A stretch of DNA of 64,000 nt from Nemophila menziesii (Eukaryota; Streptophyta; Magnoliopsida; Boraginales; Hydrophyllaceae): contig JARWIR010000010.1 in assembly GCA_029959085.1 (NCBI GenBank), positions 8,329,001 to 8,393,000 of the forward strand, written 5' to 3'. The notes under the pieces are model-generated. The model was not told the origin of the DNA. It did not search any database and was given only the letters and a program-made list of their open reading frames with translations. The position numbers and the translations under genes are program-made. Of this stretch, positions 25,201 through 37,910 are shown piece by piece. Numbering within the stretch: the first letter of the stretch is position 1; each line of letters opens with the position of its first letter.

Positions 25201-25914
25201 TAGATAGTCCAATATTCAAATCATTACAAGATTCAAATGTAAATCACAACCTGCACAATATAAAAATCACACGTCTAATTTTGGATAAATATAAGCGAGT
25301 TGTTCGAGTTATGCGGGTTTTCTAACCCCGCGCACAACCCTACTCATCACAATAAAACCTAAATATCAAACACCCACTTGGATTCATCCTCATATTACAT
25401 TTTATTACCTAACCTTTTACAGTCAGATTCACTTCACCTATCCCCAAGAACTACCCGACCACATATCCTATAAGCAAAAAACCAATTCTTGATCTACTGT
25501 TAATACATCACAGTCAAGTGCCTTGAATTTTTCACCCTTCTAAGTCTCCACACACTTAAACATTTTTCCCAAAGAGAGTTCCCTATTATTCAAAAATATT
25601 CTTAAAATCCTTCTTTTCCTCCATTTTTCCTACTTTTTTATGTTAATCCCTTGATTGATAAGTTTGAGATCGAGGTTCCATCCATGATAAAGACACTTAT
25701 GTGGTCTTCTCACGTCGCAATCCAACTATATTATTTGACTTGCAAGATTCAACAATTAATATCTCAGTTGTTTCCATAATATTTGGTTTAGTCATTTCAT
25801 CGAACACTTGAGGTGCAATAGAAAAAAACTAAGCTAGACCTTTTAGAGCATGCTATAAAACACATTTTAATATTTTAATCTTATATCACCTCCTAACTGT
25901 CACTTTAGGGAACA

Positions 25915-26285
25915 TTAAATAAAAGGAAGAAAAATAAATAGATAGAAAAAAAAGATGATTTTATTGGTGTTTAAAACCTTCACATAAAAAATAATATAAG
26001 GTTGAAACAAAAAGGGATAATATATATTTTTACTCAGACCTTTTATCATACATTTTTTGTGAAGCCGTATACAAAGAAGCTCATCCCAAGAATCATAAAA
26101 TTCCTCCACCTGAGGACTATATGCAGCAATTAATTCATCCCCCACTATCACATTTGTCTAGCGCATCATCCAGATTAGATCCAAGATTCACATTCACAAT
26201 CTTCCCTGTTTCCTTCCCAACGAACATTAAACATCCACAAATAGAACCCCCATAATCACCTAGCCCAAACTGAGTAGAATCCTTA
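25915..26285 (-). pseudogene. Unrecognised coding relic in repeats D and E
   Basis: In repeat E the minus strand encodes FGLGDYGGSICGCLMFVGKE then, one frame over, GDELIAAYSPQVEEFYDSWD and ELLCIRLHKKC. Repeat D at about 19,450-19,690 has the homologous LGDCGGSVCGYLMFAGKD in pieces. The two copies differ more at silent-looking positions than in the phrase itself, so it was probably once a real exon. I do not recognise it; no catalytic motif is evident. Confidence 0.4.
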
Positions 26286-28289
26286 GTTAGCCTCCACTCT
26301 CCGTAAGATCTCCAATGGCATACCTAAAATTTAAGCTTATCTGATTCACTCAAAAGCGTGAGGCCAATGATAGGAGTAAAGTAAAGCCCCTATATTCCCG
26401 TGGTGACATGATGTTCCCAGTGTTTGGTGATTCTTCAGGAGGGGCCTCGAGTTGAATCTTCGATGACCTCCGAAAGACGAATCTCCTTAGATCTTACTTC
26501 TTGAACTAGTCTATCATTGGTCCATTTTCTATATTTTGGAATAACACGGGTATATATTGTCTTACTTTTGACATACTCGGGTCTACATATTTGTTTCGCA
26601 TAACACATGAACAATTTTATTGCATACTTGGGAAAGGGCCATATGGAATATAAAACAAAGTGACATTTATTTTATTTGATAGTGGTATCATTTTGTTTTG
26701 ATATAGTTTGACTATGTTTGTATTATATAGTTTGACTCTTTTTGTTAAGGTTTATATCTCACCTTTTAGAGATGTGAAAGATTAGTAGGATAGAAGCTTG
26801 AAAATCCTATCGGATAACCCTAGGTAGTGGATGTAGGGAAACCAAACCACTATAAACATTCACGTAATTTCTAACCCTTATTTTTTTTACTTTAGGCTTG
26901 CATTATATTTACTTACTTGCTAATGTATCTAACCTTACTTATACGTCTATCCCTTAGTGTTCGTTAAAATGCTCTAGAAACCATTATATCAATTATGGGC
27001 ATATGCTCGACCTTAGGATTTTAACTTAACTAGACTAAATTAGGTAGTAGTTAGGCTAGATCATTATTCCCTTATAAGTATTTATACTTGATCCTATAAA
27101 TCTAAATAAGATACTCTAACTTAGTTTGCATATAGGTCTCCTTATCACTTCTCTTAGTTGTCTACTTTTTTGAATCCTTAAGGACCTTTACCATAATTAA
27201 TATCATTATCCTCCCTAAATAGCTTAGCTCCATCTTCTTTTCACCATGTTAAATTGAGCTTTAGACTTCGTACGCACATAGCTAGATTTCTAGTTGTCCT
27301 AAGCACTTAGCTTCTGCATTAATAAATTTATATGAACCTCTATATATCTAGAGTTTGTTCATTGGTTAATTTTAACTCTATCTTCCTTAATTTTGGAGTC
27401 ATTTAATTTTTAATTAGACATTAGTTAGTCTAGACTACTATTAACATCGCTCTAAGACTTTACAATATATTATTTTGGCCACATCACAAACTAGAAATTT
27501 TATTTAAGTGTCTAAGTTATCCTTAAAATCTATATATCTCATGAAATTAGTAAAATGGCCTAAAAATAGCATTTTTTTAATACATTTGGCAAAAAATGGT
27601 ACTTGTAAAATATGTGGACTAAAAATGATTTAACCCATAAGTAATGGCCTAAAAATGAAACTTGTTCTAATTTAAAACACACGGTCACTATCTAGGTGGT
27701 TTATTTAATTTAAACACACACACACATATATATATATATCATTGCGTTTGTTAAATCTGCACGAGATGACTTATGTTCTTAGCATATACATATGTATATA
27801 GTTTGTTTAACTGACACCTGTTAATTCAAAATGATTCTTTAATTGAGGGTACGGAGTAACCTATCTAGTTCAACTTTCTAATAAATGCCATATATTAAGT
27901 AGGTCGTTGATATTTTCATATTATGATGAGATTTACCTTGTTCATGTATGTATGGGGACTTTGTACCTATCTTTTTTATACTTATGAGGTCCTTGTACCT
28001 ATCTAGGGTATGCAGGTGAGAGCCTTTTACGTATCTCGTATGATGTTGTTATAATCCAACCAATACTTTGATATCATCCAATAACCTTCAATTTATAAAG
28101 TGACTGATTGTATTACTACTTGACTTGGGGTTGACTTTTACTTTTGACTTCTTAGTTTCATTTCGGGTTTTTTATCATCCTTGTATCTAGAAGCTTCACA
28201 TTCTCGTAAAATTATATTTGAAAAGTTACAATATACAAATAAAATTCAAAATAAGCTACTAAATCAAATAATGACGAATAAAGAGAATA

Positions 28290-28690
28290 TTCACACTTTA
28301 AAGTTTAAAACTCTCTAAAATGATGTCTCGTGAGTTTCTAAATCAACCAATAGACGAGACATCATATACTCTTTATTTTTGCGATCAAATTAAGAAGAGG
28401 CTTGTTTATATCAGTAATATAACTCATATTTTGCATAAAATATATGACTAGCCTGAGTAAATATAGTTTTATCATGTCCTAATTTATTTTATACACAAAA
28501 CCAAATAATTCATCTAGTCCTTGGGATTTATCACTCCCTAAGGACTAGACAACACTCTCAAGTTCTTTCATATTAGAAGGCTGAACAAATTACTTGATCA
28601 TTTCGTAAGTTACTATAGGTTCGATCTTATAAATTACACCACCATACTCCCTCATAAATTTGTTTTTGAATACCTTTTCAAAGTATTTAG
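28290..28690 (-). pseudogene. LINE reverse-transcriptase relic in repeat E, cut by CACTA
   Basis: Counterpart of the relic in repeat D (FGFVYKIN, DMIKLYLLRLVIYFMQNMSY, INKPLLN). Its upstream part is missing because the CACTA-like element begins at 28,695. Non-functional. Confidence 0.6.
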
Positions 28691-28694
28691 TAAA

Positions 28695-29105
28695 CACTAA
28701 ACATACTTCATGTTCAGGGGCGACACGTGTCGTTGCTAATTTCCGCGATTTCGTCGGTAAATGGTCGTCCCTAGAGATTCGTTGGAAAGTTACTGTGTTA
28801 GCGATGAAAAGCAGTAATCTCGCCCCAAATTTCAGAGAAGCTTAGAGACAACCGATTTTGTCGCTAAGTTATACACTTAGCGACGACACAAGTCGTCGCT
28901 AATTATTTAATAAATCTTTTTTTTTGAACTGTTGATTTATTTTTTACTTTTTTTTCACATTATTAACTTAGCGACGAAACTTAGCGACAGTATTTTCGTC
29001 GCTAAGTATATAATAAATCTTTTTCTTTGGTCCCAAATTATTGATATATATTTCTTTTTTTTCCGCATATTATATTATCAACGACATAATTTGTCGCTAA
29101 GTGTT
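28695..29105. mobile_element. Left end and subterminal region of a CACTA-like element
   Basis: The sequence begins CACTAAACATACTTC exactly where repeat E loses its match to repeat D (after AGTAAA). It is followed by several copies in both orientations of TTAGCGACGA / TCGTCGCTAA: about 28,861-28,905, 28,965-29,008 and 29,078-29,102. Dense subterminal motifs of this kind are known for plant CACTA (En/Spm) elements, where the transposase-related protein binds. I did not find a convincing right end; candidates near 33,925-34,025 (CTTGTCGTCGGTAA) are weak. Confidence 0.62.
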
Positions 29106-29387
29106 TTTTTATAATTTTATTTTTGACTATATTTTAAAATTAATTTGTATTTTTTTGGTTTTATTTAATTTGTATTTTGTTTTGATTTAATTTGTTTTAT
29201 TTTGTTTTAATTATAATGCAAACAAAATTCATAAATAAATAAAAACAATAAATTTATAGAAAATACCATAACAAAATTAAAATTAAGTCAAACATAGAAC
29301 AATAAAAGTCAACATAAAGTCTTACATCCGATAATAATAGTCAACATAAACCAAAATAAAGTCAAACCAACACCAATACAACACAAA

Positions 29388-32371
29388 CACTCACGAATCA
29401 TTCAATCTTTTTTCTTCCTCTTCATCTGCTCCCTTTTCAATGGATGGGGCCTCTTGGGCGGTGATCAGGGGAAGACCTTGGGCAGCTCTCATACTATTCA
29501 ACGCTTGGAGAAGCGTGTCCACCATGCTCGGCGGATGACTAGACTGACTCGGAGTAGCTGTGGAGGGGGTCGATTCAGTGGCCTGATTCGGTATAGCATC
29601 AAGGCATTGAGTCACGCGAAACTCGTTCATATCCGCCAACATCGTTTGGAGTACATGTTCGTTCTTCCTAACCAAAGGGTCCGGTAGTGTAGTAGTCCGG
29701 GCTTTCATCCGGAAGGGACCAATGGCCGACATCCAATATTTATTCTATGCTGGGAAAATGACCTCCATTATAGTCTCCTTCATGACATCTGGATCATCAG
29801 CAGCCTCAAACCCGGCCTTGATAACCTTCTGTTTTAACTTCTCCCGATAAATTCCCGATAATTAGATTTCAATTTCAAAATTAATTAAAATAATAAAAAA
29901 TTAAAGTAAAAATTAATTAATTAATTAATTTAAAGCAATAAAAATAAAAATAAAATACGTACGCTAGCATTTTTATATTTTTTGTTCCGCCAGCTACCGG
30001 TAGCCGCATCATAATAAATATACTCGTAGTAGCCACCTAACGGTGGAATTTCCATCTCCTCCGGGTTTGCTCGTCGAAAAAAGTTAACGACTCATTGGTT
30101 TTTGTCTTCAGCTTCCCCTATACAATATACAATAGCAAATAATAATATATTAAAAATTAAATGAATTTATTAAAAAATTATATTTTTATTTTAAGAAATT
30201 ATACCTCTATAATGACCTCCAGAGTCAGGGATAAGTTCCTCGATCCCGTCTTGCTCGGCTTTGACTGCAATTGCTGATTGTCTTTATTTATTTGCGAATG
30301 GTTCTGTTACAATTATATTTCAAAAAAAAAATAAAGACTAATAAAATATTATTTTAGTTACGATAAACTTAAACTTTTGTACTTGAACATCCTCGTCAGC
30401 CCACATCTCTTTGGCTTTTCCCCAAAACTCTAGAAGAACATCCGGGTGTGTTTTATTCGTGTAGTAATAGTCGTGCTTAAGACCCCCCCTTCCATCGCCT
30501 ATAGCAAGTGGATTGAATCATGGTCAATCTCTTCCTGATTTCATCCCTGTCGCTTCGCCGCCTCCACTCTTCGAGGTCAAAAAACTCCTGAAGTCGAACT
30601 AGAATAGTCCCTTTATAATGATCGGGGACATCTTTCCAGGTTTTCAAGCATGGAGGCACCGTTTCCCGAATTGCGGTCCCCACCACCTGGGCCACATGCT
30701 TCCCGTACTTTTCCAAGTATTGTCAAGGGTGCAAAACTTTACCGGTAAGGGTCAGCCTACTTTCTCTTTCGCTTCTTGGGTCGATGATGTCTCCCCATTT
30801 GTGATGATTTAATCTTAGTTGAAGACATCATTTTTAGTGTTTTAAAAGTCTTTTAGTCGAGTTTTCCCATGATATAGTGCACTTTCCTATTTCTTGTCTT
30901 CATTTGATGATATATTAATTAAAGAGCATATTGGATTTAATTGTTTGTTAATTGTGAATCTTTAAAGATATATATGATGATTACTTAGATGCCAAATGAA
31001 TTTCTAAGATATAAAGAAAATAAGATATGCATGGAAACTGGAGATAAAGGAAAGAAAAGATATTTATGAAAAGATAAAGTTGCCAAGTAAATCTGAAATC
31101 TACCAGCCACTTCAACATAAGTGATCATAACATAAGATTGGATAGGAATTTTGAAAAATGGTGTGAAGCAAAGTGATAGAGCTTTCCGAGACGATCAGTT
31201 TCGACAAAAAGAGAGCATCAAACAGATTAGTATTGAAGGAGTTAAGGCCAAAACAAATCAGAAATATAATCTTACCTTTTCAATATTTTAGGGTTACGAA
31301 TTTGAGTTGGGCTAGGAGTCCATTACTTATCTTCTACTACAAGAAATGAATTAGGGCTTCTATACACCTATAAATACACCCTTTAACCTTTGTAAATTTA
31401 ATACTTGTCTCCCATAAACTAGTCTTTAAGTTTTATATCATTAGAGTTTTTGAAGGGGGTAAGATGAAAACTATGTATCATTCTTTTAGTTCATTTCCTT
31501 CAGGTATGAACTAATTTTTCCATAGCTTGGGTTTTGCATTATGTATAATCTATGAATTCTATTTTCTTTCTGTCAAAGTTTCTTAGGGAATTATATGTTT
31601 TAAATTGATTTTAGCTGCTTAACCATATATTTGTTTTATGTGCTTTGATTTATTGTCTGTCCTAAACCTGATAACTTTAGGCTTTCTTAATAGTAGTTAG
31701 ATTGCCACCCAGAAGGGGTCTCTAATTATTGAAACACCACATAAATTTCTGGTGTACAGAATTGGTCCTGACGACCACAGCCTAACTAGATAGTCATTAG
31801 GGTTATTTTAATCACCAATCATCATTAGTAGGCCAGACTTACTTAGGAACCTAGTGGCGCAGAATAACCCTATTTGTAGTCCACTCGTTATTGTGAGGTC
31901 GCCACCCTAGTTCGCTCTCCGGGGTTAGGGGGAATTTAGAATTCTGACTACATATCTAAGAGCTATTATCTTTCTTATAAACTGAAACAGATAGAAGATT
32001 TAGAATGATTAGTGCATACAAGCAAAACTAAGCTATATTCTCTCATCTATATTCTCTCATATTTAATTATTTGTATTTACTTTTATTTAGTTATTAATAT
32101 CATCTCTCCATCAATCGAATTTATTTTCTGTCTTTTAATTATTAATCGCTACTCTGATTTATTTGCTCATTCGTCTAACACATAAGTCCCCGAGGAACGA
32201 ATCTTCTTATCATTAAAACTTGCATACGTCCTGTAATACCTGCAGTACTGTGCTTGTCTAGGGTGATTAGTGCATTGTTTCCCGTATTTATTTATCATAT
32301 TTTTATCACACACTAGGAGACACTAGTCGACATTACTGAAGTGACGCCTGGGAGGCGTCTTTGTCGTGAAG
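29388..32371 (-). pseudogene. CACTA-associated gene (En/Spm, Transposase_24-like), disrupted
   Basis: Exon-like pieces lie on the minus strand. The first is 32,371-32,331, preceded by an AACAG acceptor, and continues across the solo LTR at 30,784-30,478 with YLEKYGKHVAQVV, KTWKDVPDHYKGTI and CYRRWKGG. Next come 30,475-30,373 (LKHDYYYTNKTHPDV, WGKAKEMW), 30,300-30,206 (SKPSRTGSRNLSL), 30,115-29,985, and 29,830-29,391 (KQKVIKAGFEAADDPDV, then a long tail with many Ser/Pro/Thr). The W.DVP...K and YR.WK features fit the plant transposon protein family found in CACTA elements. Damage: a stop in the first long exon, a frameshift in a run of seven G (30,481-30,487), a stop at about 29,741, and the LTR insertion. 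Confidence 0.6.
30785..32325. mobile_element. Solo LTR (probably gypsy) inside the CACTA gene
   Basis: The 1,541-bp segment starts TGATGTCTCC and ends GGAGACACTA, an imperfect inverted terminal pair. It is flanked by the 5-bp duplication GTCGA (30,780-30,784 and 32,326-32,330). A TATAAATA box stands at 31,369-31,376. No internal coding region or second LTR is present, so it is a solo LTR, the usual product of recombination between the two LTRs of a complete element. Removing it with one GTCGA leaves a continuous reading frame in the interrupted CACTA exon, which confirms the borders. Class assignment to Ty3/gypsy is inference from the general look. Confidence 0.85.
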
Positions 32372-32399
32372 CTGTTAAATTGAATAATATTAATTAATT

Positions 32400-35300
32400 A
32401 TTAACTTATTTTAATTGAATGTGTTTGATTATTTTAGATTACTCGATGGTTGGGCACAGTCATTTAACCGAGGGTTCAGATTCTTGTTAGGATCCTGGCC
32501 GTTCCTTTTTTCTTATTTGAAATTAGTTCTACTTATCCTTTAAACACTATTGTCATACCTCGCAGACCCTATGGAGACGAAATCCCTTCTTATTTTATCT
32601 ATTACTTAAAACGATCCATACACTTGCGGTTAGTTGGTCCTCATAAATTCAAACAAATATTACATTCTTTAAGAAGTAAAAAATAAATAATTACAATATG
32701 AATAAATAAATAAATTTATATTATTACAATCAAATAAATAAATTTATATTATTACAATCAAATAAATAAATTTATATTATTACAATCAAATAAATAAATT
32801 AATATTGTTATAATAAAATAAATAAATAATTAATTATTACAATAATGGATCAAATTAAATAAATTTCTGGATATAATTTGTAACAAAAAATAATTAATTT
32901 ATACAAATAAAATATCTTATTGCATGTCAACCCCTATATTTTCTCTAAAATTATTTTTTTTCCTAAAATTACAAAAAGGCCCCTATATTATCCTAGAAGT
33001 CTATTATTTGTATATTTACATTTTACCCCTTATTCCAATTTGTTTTTACAAATTATTATTTTTAATTTCAAAAAAATCCTTATACTTAAAAAAAATACAA
33101 TTTAGTTCTTTTAATTTTTTAAATATTCCTAACGCTGGGTTCATCAAAAATTACATATTAGTACTTATAATTATTTTAAATATTTTTAAAATTGAACTAA
33201 GTCCTTACACTTTTTAAAAACATAATAATAACCCTAAATAATTTTCATCACAACTAATCTAGAATTTATCAACATAAACTTAAATCACAATTAAATTTTC
33301 ATCCAAAATTTTTTTTAAAAACTTTAGATCTAATTTTCCATAAATTCCTAAATTAAAATGTTTTTAACCCTATAAAACTACTAATCAAGCCTAAATAACA
33401 TCACTTAAATTAGGAGATCATCATATATCAATTACAAACAACATATTTTCATCCAAAAATTATAAAAACAATTATTTAGCTAAATTTTACATACATTCCA
33501 AATTTATAATGTTTGTAACCAAATAAAACTACTAATCAACCTAAAATAACATCACCTAAATTCGGAAATCATCATATCTCAATTACAAATAAAAAAATTT
33601 GCATTTAAAAAATAGAAAATGGAATTTAAAACCGAAAATTCAAACCTGTTACGTGGGAATCGTGAAGATTGCAGCAAAGAATCCATCCCCGGTAGTAGGA
33701 TCCAAAACCACAAACAAAAAAAAAGTTATTATAAATTAAAAATAAAAACCAAAAAAAATTAATTAAAAGATGTTTTTGGCATGATTTCACTTACATTAGT
33801 GTTAGGTTTGATGTTTTAGTGGCTCGGAATTGCCTGAGAATATAGGATTTTGCGATTTTTTTGGAGAATTTGAGTGTTTTGTTTTGCAAAAATGAGCTCC
33901 ATATAAGGTTTTATAGATTAATTGATTACCGAAGACACGCTTGTCGTCGGTAAAAAATGAAAAATGATATATTAAGGTTCCTTGACCCACAGAACCAAGA
34001 CGGCCTTGAAGTATTTTTTACCAAAGTTTCGCAATTAAAGCTATATTAAGGTTCCTTGCATCTTTGAAACTCAAACTTCCTCCTTTTTTGATCTACACGG
34101 CTTCTACCAAGCGAACCCGTGTATTTTTTGTGATTGAACTGTTAATCATCATTTAAAGTCTAGGACTATGCGATCAATTTTTTTACAAACGTGACCATGT
34201 AACTTTATTTTTTTCTTAGTGTATGTGGCAATGGCGCTTAACATTGATTGAGAGAGGGTAATTCACCTCACCGATGAGAGATTCTGGCATTTTCATTGTA
34301 ACAATATGTTTCTCATCATCGTATTATTTTTCTAAAGAAGCCCTCGGTAGTCAATTAATAAATGTACGCCCAAGTAAGTACCTAGTGAGGCAGCTAGACT
34401 AAAACTACTAATACCGACCAATTCCTTCTTGCTCGGTGTTGGTATTTTATTTTTGAGTAGTACATAAATGATTTTCCTAGCTGACTGTTTGATTCTCTTC
34501 TTCACAAAACATCTCTAGATTACCACAATCACTAATCTGATCCTAAATATATAACATAGTTCTACCTATCATCCTATATAGTTAAGGATAATAATAATTT
34601 TTATCAAAAAGTATAAAACAAGATAAAAAATGCTGAGAAACACAACTGGTGATTTTTTTATAAGATTGTTGTTGGAAAGATGAATTATGAGAACTTAGTT
34701 ATTGGTTTCTAGGAGGGAACTTAATTGAACTTAATGAAAGTAGTAACACAATCTCCCAATAACAAAGAATCGAACAACAACAAAGTAACAAAAATAAGTT
34801 TCAAAGAGGTAGTAAGGTGTCAGTTTTCACATAGGAAATATCAACCTTATGAGAAAGAGATGAATCTAATAAGGTATCTACCAGATGGGTTTACACTTGT
34901 TTGGTCTAGAAATTGACAGCCCCATCATAGAACATTCGCGTAATTAAGAAACACAAAAGATCAACTAAATATTAACTAGTCGGAGTGAAAATTATTAACA
35001 CATCAATGAAACCTGCAAAACATGATAAGTTAAGTAAGCAATGAAAATAATTATCCAATTATACGAAGACTCCAAAATACATCATTGCATACAAACAAAC
35101 TTAAACATTTGTCTGATTACCAAATTATGATCTGACAGAAAAATAAATACCAAACTATGACCAATTACAAAAACAAATACATAGACAATAAAAAATGGCC
35201 ATGTATAGCAAATCAACATGAGGCCGAATTGTAGTTGCACATGAGTAAAATCCAACAAACAACTCGTAGCGTGTCGTTTGAAGAAGGAGAGATTCCGACA

Positions 35301-36680
35301 AGAAGGAATGCCTATTGTCGAGAAGAGGTTGCGATAACTAATCAAAAAAGACCAATCGAACAAGCTTGTTATAAGTGTACCCAAGTAGGAACAAAAATCC
35401 CGCATGTGAGGTGTAGGAGCTTCAACAATATCTAGTATCATAACAATATTTCTTTATCGTAAATATAAATTATATTTATAGTTTTGTTTTCAATAAATTG
35501 TATAGGTACAAAATTGGAGAATTATGGTAAAAGTAAATCACAAAAAAATTTACTAAATTTAAAGGATATTATCCAAAATTAGTATTTTGTATAAACCACA
35601 AGTGTCCGTAAAAATGTATATCTTTTGCATTATTTAATAAAAGTCTCACCAGAAGTGTGTATGAAAATAAAATATGTTATTTCTTTGGGGTTATATATAT
35701 ACAGATTCAAGTAGGTGAAACGCTCATTGTGCAAAAGAAAAGATGTCATAATCAAATAAACATTGTATTATTAAATGACCGGCCTGGTCACCTAGTGATA
35801 GTAATGATATCTCAACTAATAGATTACTCACTTGTTCTCTAGTTAAAAGAACCAGAAGATTCATTTTACATGGTGACTACCCCCTTAATAAGGGGGTTGA
35901 CAAATCAACCTAAAGTTGCATGACGCATGGTTGAATACAACTTATTATATCATTTATACCCACAAACTAAAGAATAGGAACTTGATGTTAAAATAAATAT
36001 TTATGTGCATAGATTGAAAATAATATACCTAATGCATTCACAAGTATGTAGAATACTTTGTAATCCCTAAATATGATGTAAACGCTCCAACATAGGTTAT
36101 TGTCCATTATAGACACATACCAAATATTCCAGCGAATGAATCTAACCAACGCACGAAGCGTGGTAAACCTGTAATGCATATAACAAACGCATGAAGTGTG
36201 GTAAGTCTGTTTTTAAAGTATACCATGCGCTAGAGAAGAAAATCCCATGAGTAAATTATGAAATGGTAAATATTGTGGAATATGCACTCCACGTGACACG
36301 ACAGGAAATATTAAGTCAACTATATATTGGCACATGCAATGCTCAAAGGAAGTAATGGCCATTGAAGAGACCTAGGTACCTAAATATACAAGTCATGTAG
36401 ATTATTAGTCTACTGAAAAATTTTCAAACTGGTATAAATTTTATTAGATTAATATATTTTCATTTAATATAGAGCTTGAAATAAATAACAGGGATCCTAA
36501 ACCAAGAAGTGGTGAAATACGTCGAGAATGAAAGAAAACTTGATTGTGAATTTTGAAATCTAAATCCTTACATGTATCACGGAGGTTCCGGCAGAAACCT
36601 AGAATTAATTATGGGGAGATATCCTCATTATTATGTTGTTGATCCGGTGTAGTGGTGATTAGATTGATATTAAAGTTTTT
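32400..36680. other. AT-rich sequence with no recognisable gene
   Basis: This long stretch has no motif-bearing frame. Notable points: an LTR-like phrase CGATCCATACACTTGCGGTTAG near 32,612; poly-A/T-rich sequence at 32,880-33,650; a possible non-coding exon or subterminal part of the CACTA element near 33,630-33,960; and a 17-base direct repeat TATATTAAGGTTCCTTG (33,966 and 34,040). Frames at 34,725-34,916, 35,235-35,435 and 35,082-35,441 encode nothing I recognise. Confidence 0.5.
32700..32820. repeat. Tandem array, 28-bp period
   Basis: About four copies of AAATAAATAAATTTATATTATTACAATC, the last diverged to AATTAATATTGTTATAATA. No spacers, hence not a CRISPR. It is simple AT-rich satellite-like sequence within the CACTA region. 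Confidence 0.92.
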
Positions 36681-36689
36681 TTTGAAGAA

Positions 36690-36830
36690 AATAGGTGCTA
36701 GAAGCACCATAGGTGCCTGAAGCATGACATGTGCCCAAGCACGAAAAGTGTTCGAAAGCACAACAAGTGTCTGAAGCATGATAGGTGCCTGAAGCACGAT
36801 AGGTTCCTGAAGCACGATAGGTGACTGAAG
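36690..36830. repeat. Tandem array, 18-21 bp period
   Basis: Seven or so imperfect units of the form ATAGGTGCCTGAAGCACG, the last three with an exact 18-base period. Read on the minus strand it gives short open frames with repeating residues, which are by-products of the array. It lies just upstream of a copia relic. Confidence 0.85.
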
Positions 36831-36949
36831 TACTTAGAGCGTCTAAATATTAAATTCTCGAAGATTGAGAAGTTCCCAGAGTATAAAAGTTCCCGGAGAA
36901 CATAATTTATTAAAATCACAAGAGAAAAATGTCTGAATTATGAAAGGAT

Positions 36950-37910
36950 ACTCGGAATAATTTTTGTCATAATGAAAGAGATGTAATATTTTTGTATTGT
37001 ACTCTTTTTTCTTCACTAGGGTTTTTCCCCACTGGGGTTTTCCTAGTAAGGTTTTAACAAGGCATACCAAATATTCATTGTTAAAAGAAGTATATAGTCT
37101 TTTTCTCGATCAAAAAAATTAAATTACTAGCACTCCGTACCCTCAAGTGAAAATCTAGAAGATTTACTGATTAAAGTTTCATTAACTACGACATGAAGGT
37201 AGAGGTCCGCAAGTATCTAATGTATTTAGACATCTGTAATGTCGTAATGAGTGGGAGAATATATTGAAATTCTGCATTTTTTCCTTCACTATGGTTTTTC
37301 CATTGGGTTTTCATGGTAAGGTTTTAACAAGACAGATTGAATATGTGTCATAACCCCGAAGGATTGGTGTATTCTTTTCCCTTCATCATGTTTTGTCCCT
37401 ATGAGTTTTCTTGATAAGGTTTTAATGAGGCATATCCTTCAGTGAATATCCAAGGGGGAGTGGTATTAAATATTTATTTAAGTGGATTATTCAACATATC
37501 GAAAAGAAGTATGGTTTATCTTCAAAAAGAATATACCGATGATATTGTATGATGACATTGTTGCTTGTACCACATATAATTAAAATGACTACATCAAATG
37601 AGACAAGACAAAACATATTTTACGAAAATATCCTACACACACGAGCTACTAAAAATGTGGAACTCGACAGATACAATCACGCAAGAATTTTGTAGATTGT
37701 CCTTATGAAATCATTGTCATCCACAATATTCAAGAATTAGGTCCACGATATTGAAATATGACAACCCAGAGATCTCTTGCCAACAGCAGGGGGAACATAA
37801 ACAGGACTGTACTATTTTTCCTTCGTCCAAGTTTTATCCCACGGGGTTATTCTTGGCAAGGTTTTAACGAGGCATATTTCCTAATGGATGGACATCCAAG
37901 GGGGAGTAAT
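36950..37910 (+). mobile_element. Copia retrotransposon relic: 3' untranslated region with polypurine tracts
   Basis: The motif GGGGTTTTCCTAGTAAGGTTTTAACAAGGCA and close variants appear four times (about 37,030, 37,300, 37,395 and 37,845). Two of them are followed by ATCCAAGGGGGAG (37,448-37,460 and 37,894-37,906). This arrangement is familiar from the stretch between the stop codon and the polypurine tract of many plant Ty1/copia elements. The doubled tract suggests an internal duplication or two nested relics. No gag-pol coding survives upstream. Confidence 0.7.

Larger units (their letters stand above)
25228..28694. repeat. Direct repeat E
   Basis: Second copy of the block at 18,660. Together with repeat D it flanks a third copy of the 10.3-12.4 kb unit. 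Its match to repeat D stops exactly at AGTAAA, where CACTA begins at 28,695. A microsatellite of CA then TA repeats lies at 27,713-27,740. Confidence 0.85.

Noticed and set aside
29454..29687. Plus-strand frame opposite the CACTA gene
   Set aside because: The minus strand carries the recognisable exon; the plus frame is its complement.
32700..32820. Regularly spaced repeats that could suggest a CRISPR array
   Set aside because: The units abut without unique spacers, are pure AT-rich sequence, and the DNA is plant nuclear.
34165..34185. TCAATTTTTTTAC as the right flank of the CACTA insertion (matches repeat D after AGTAAA)
   Set aside because: The match is 13 bases of low-complexity sequence and does not continue on either side.
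36609..36919. Repetitive minus-strand proteins (MLQEPIVLQAP type)
   Set aside because: They arise from the 18-21 bp tandem array, and two overlapping frames are open at once, as expected for a simple repeat.
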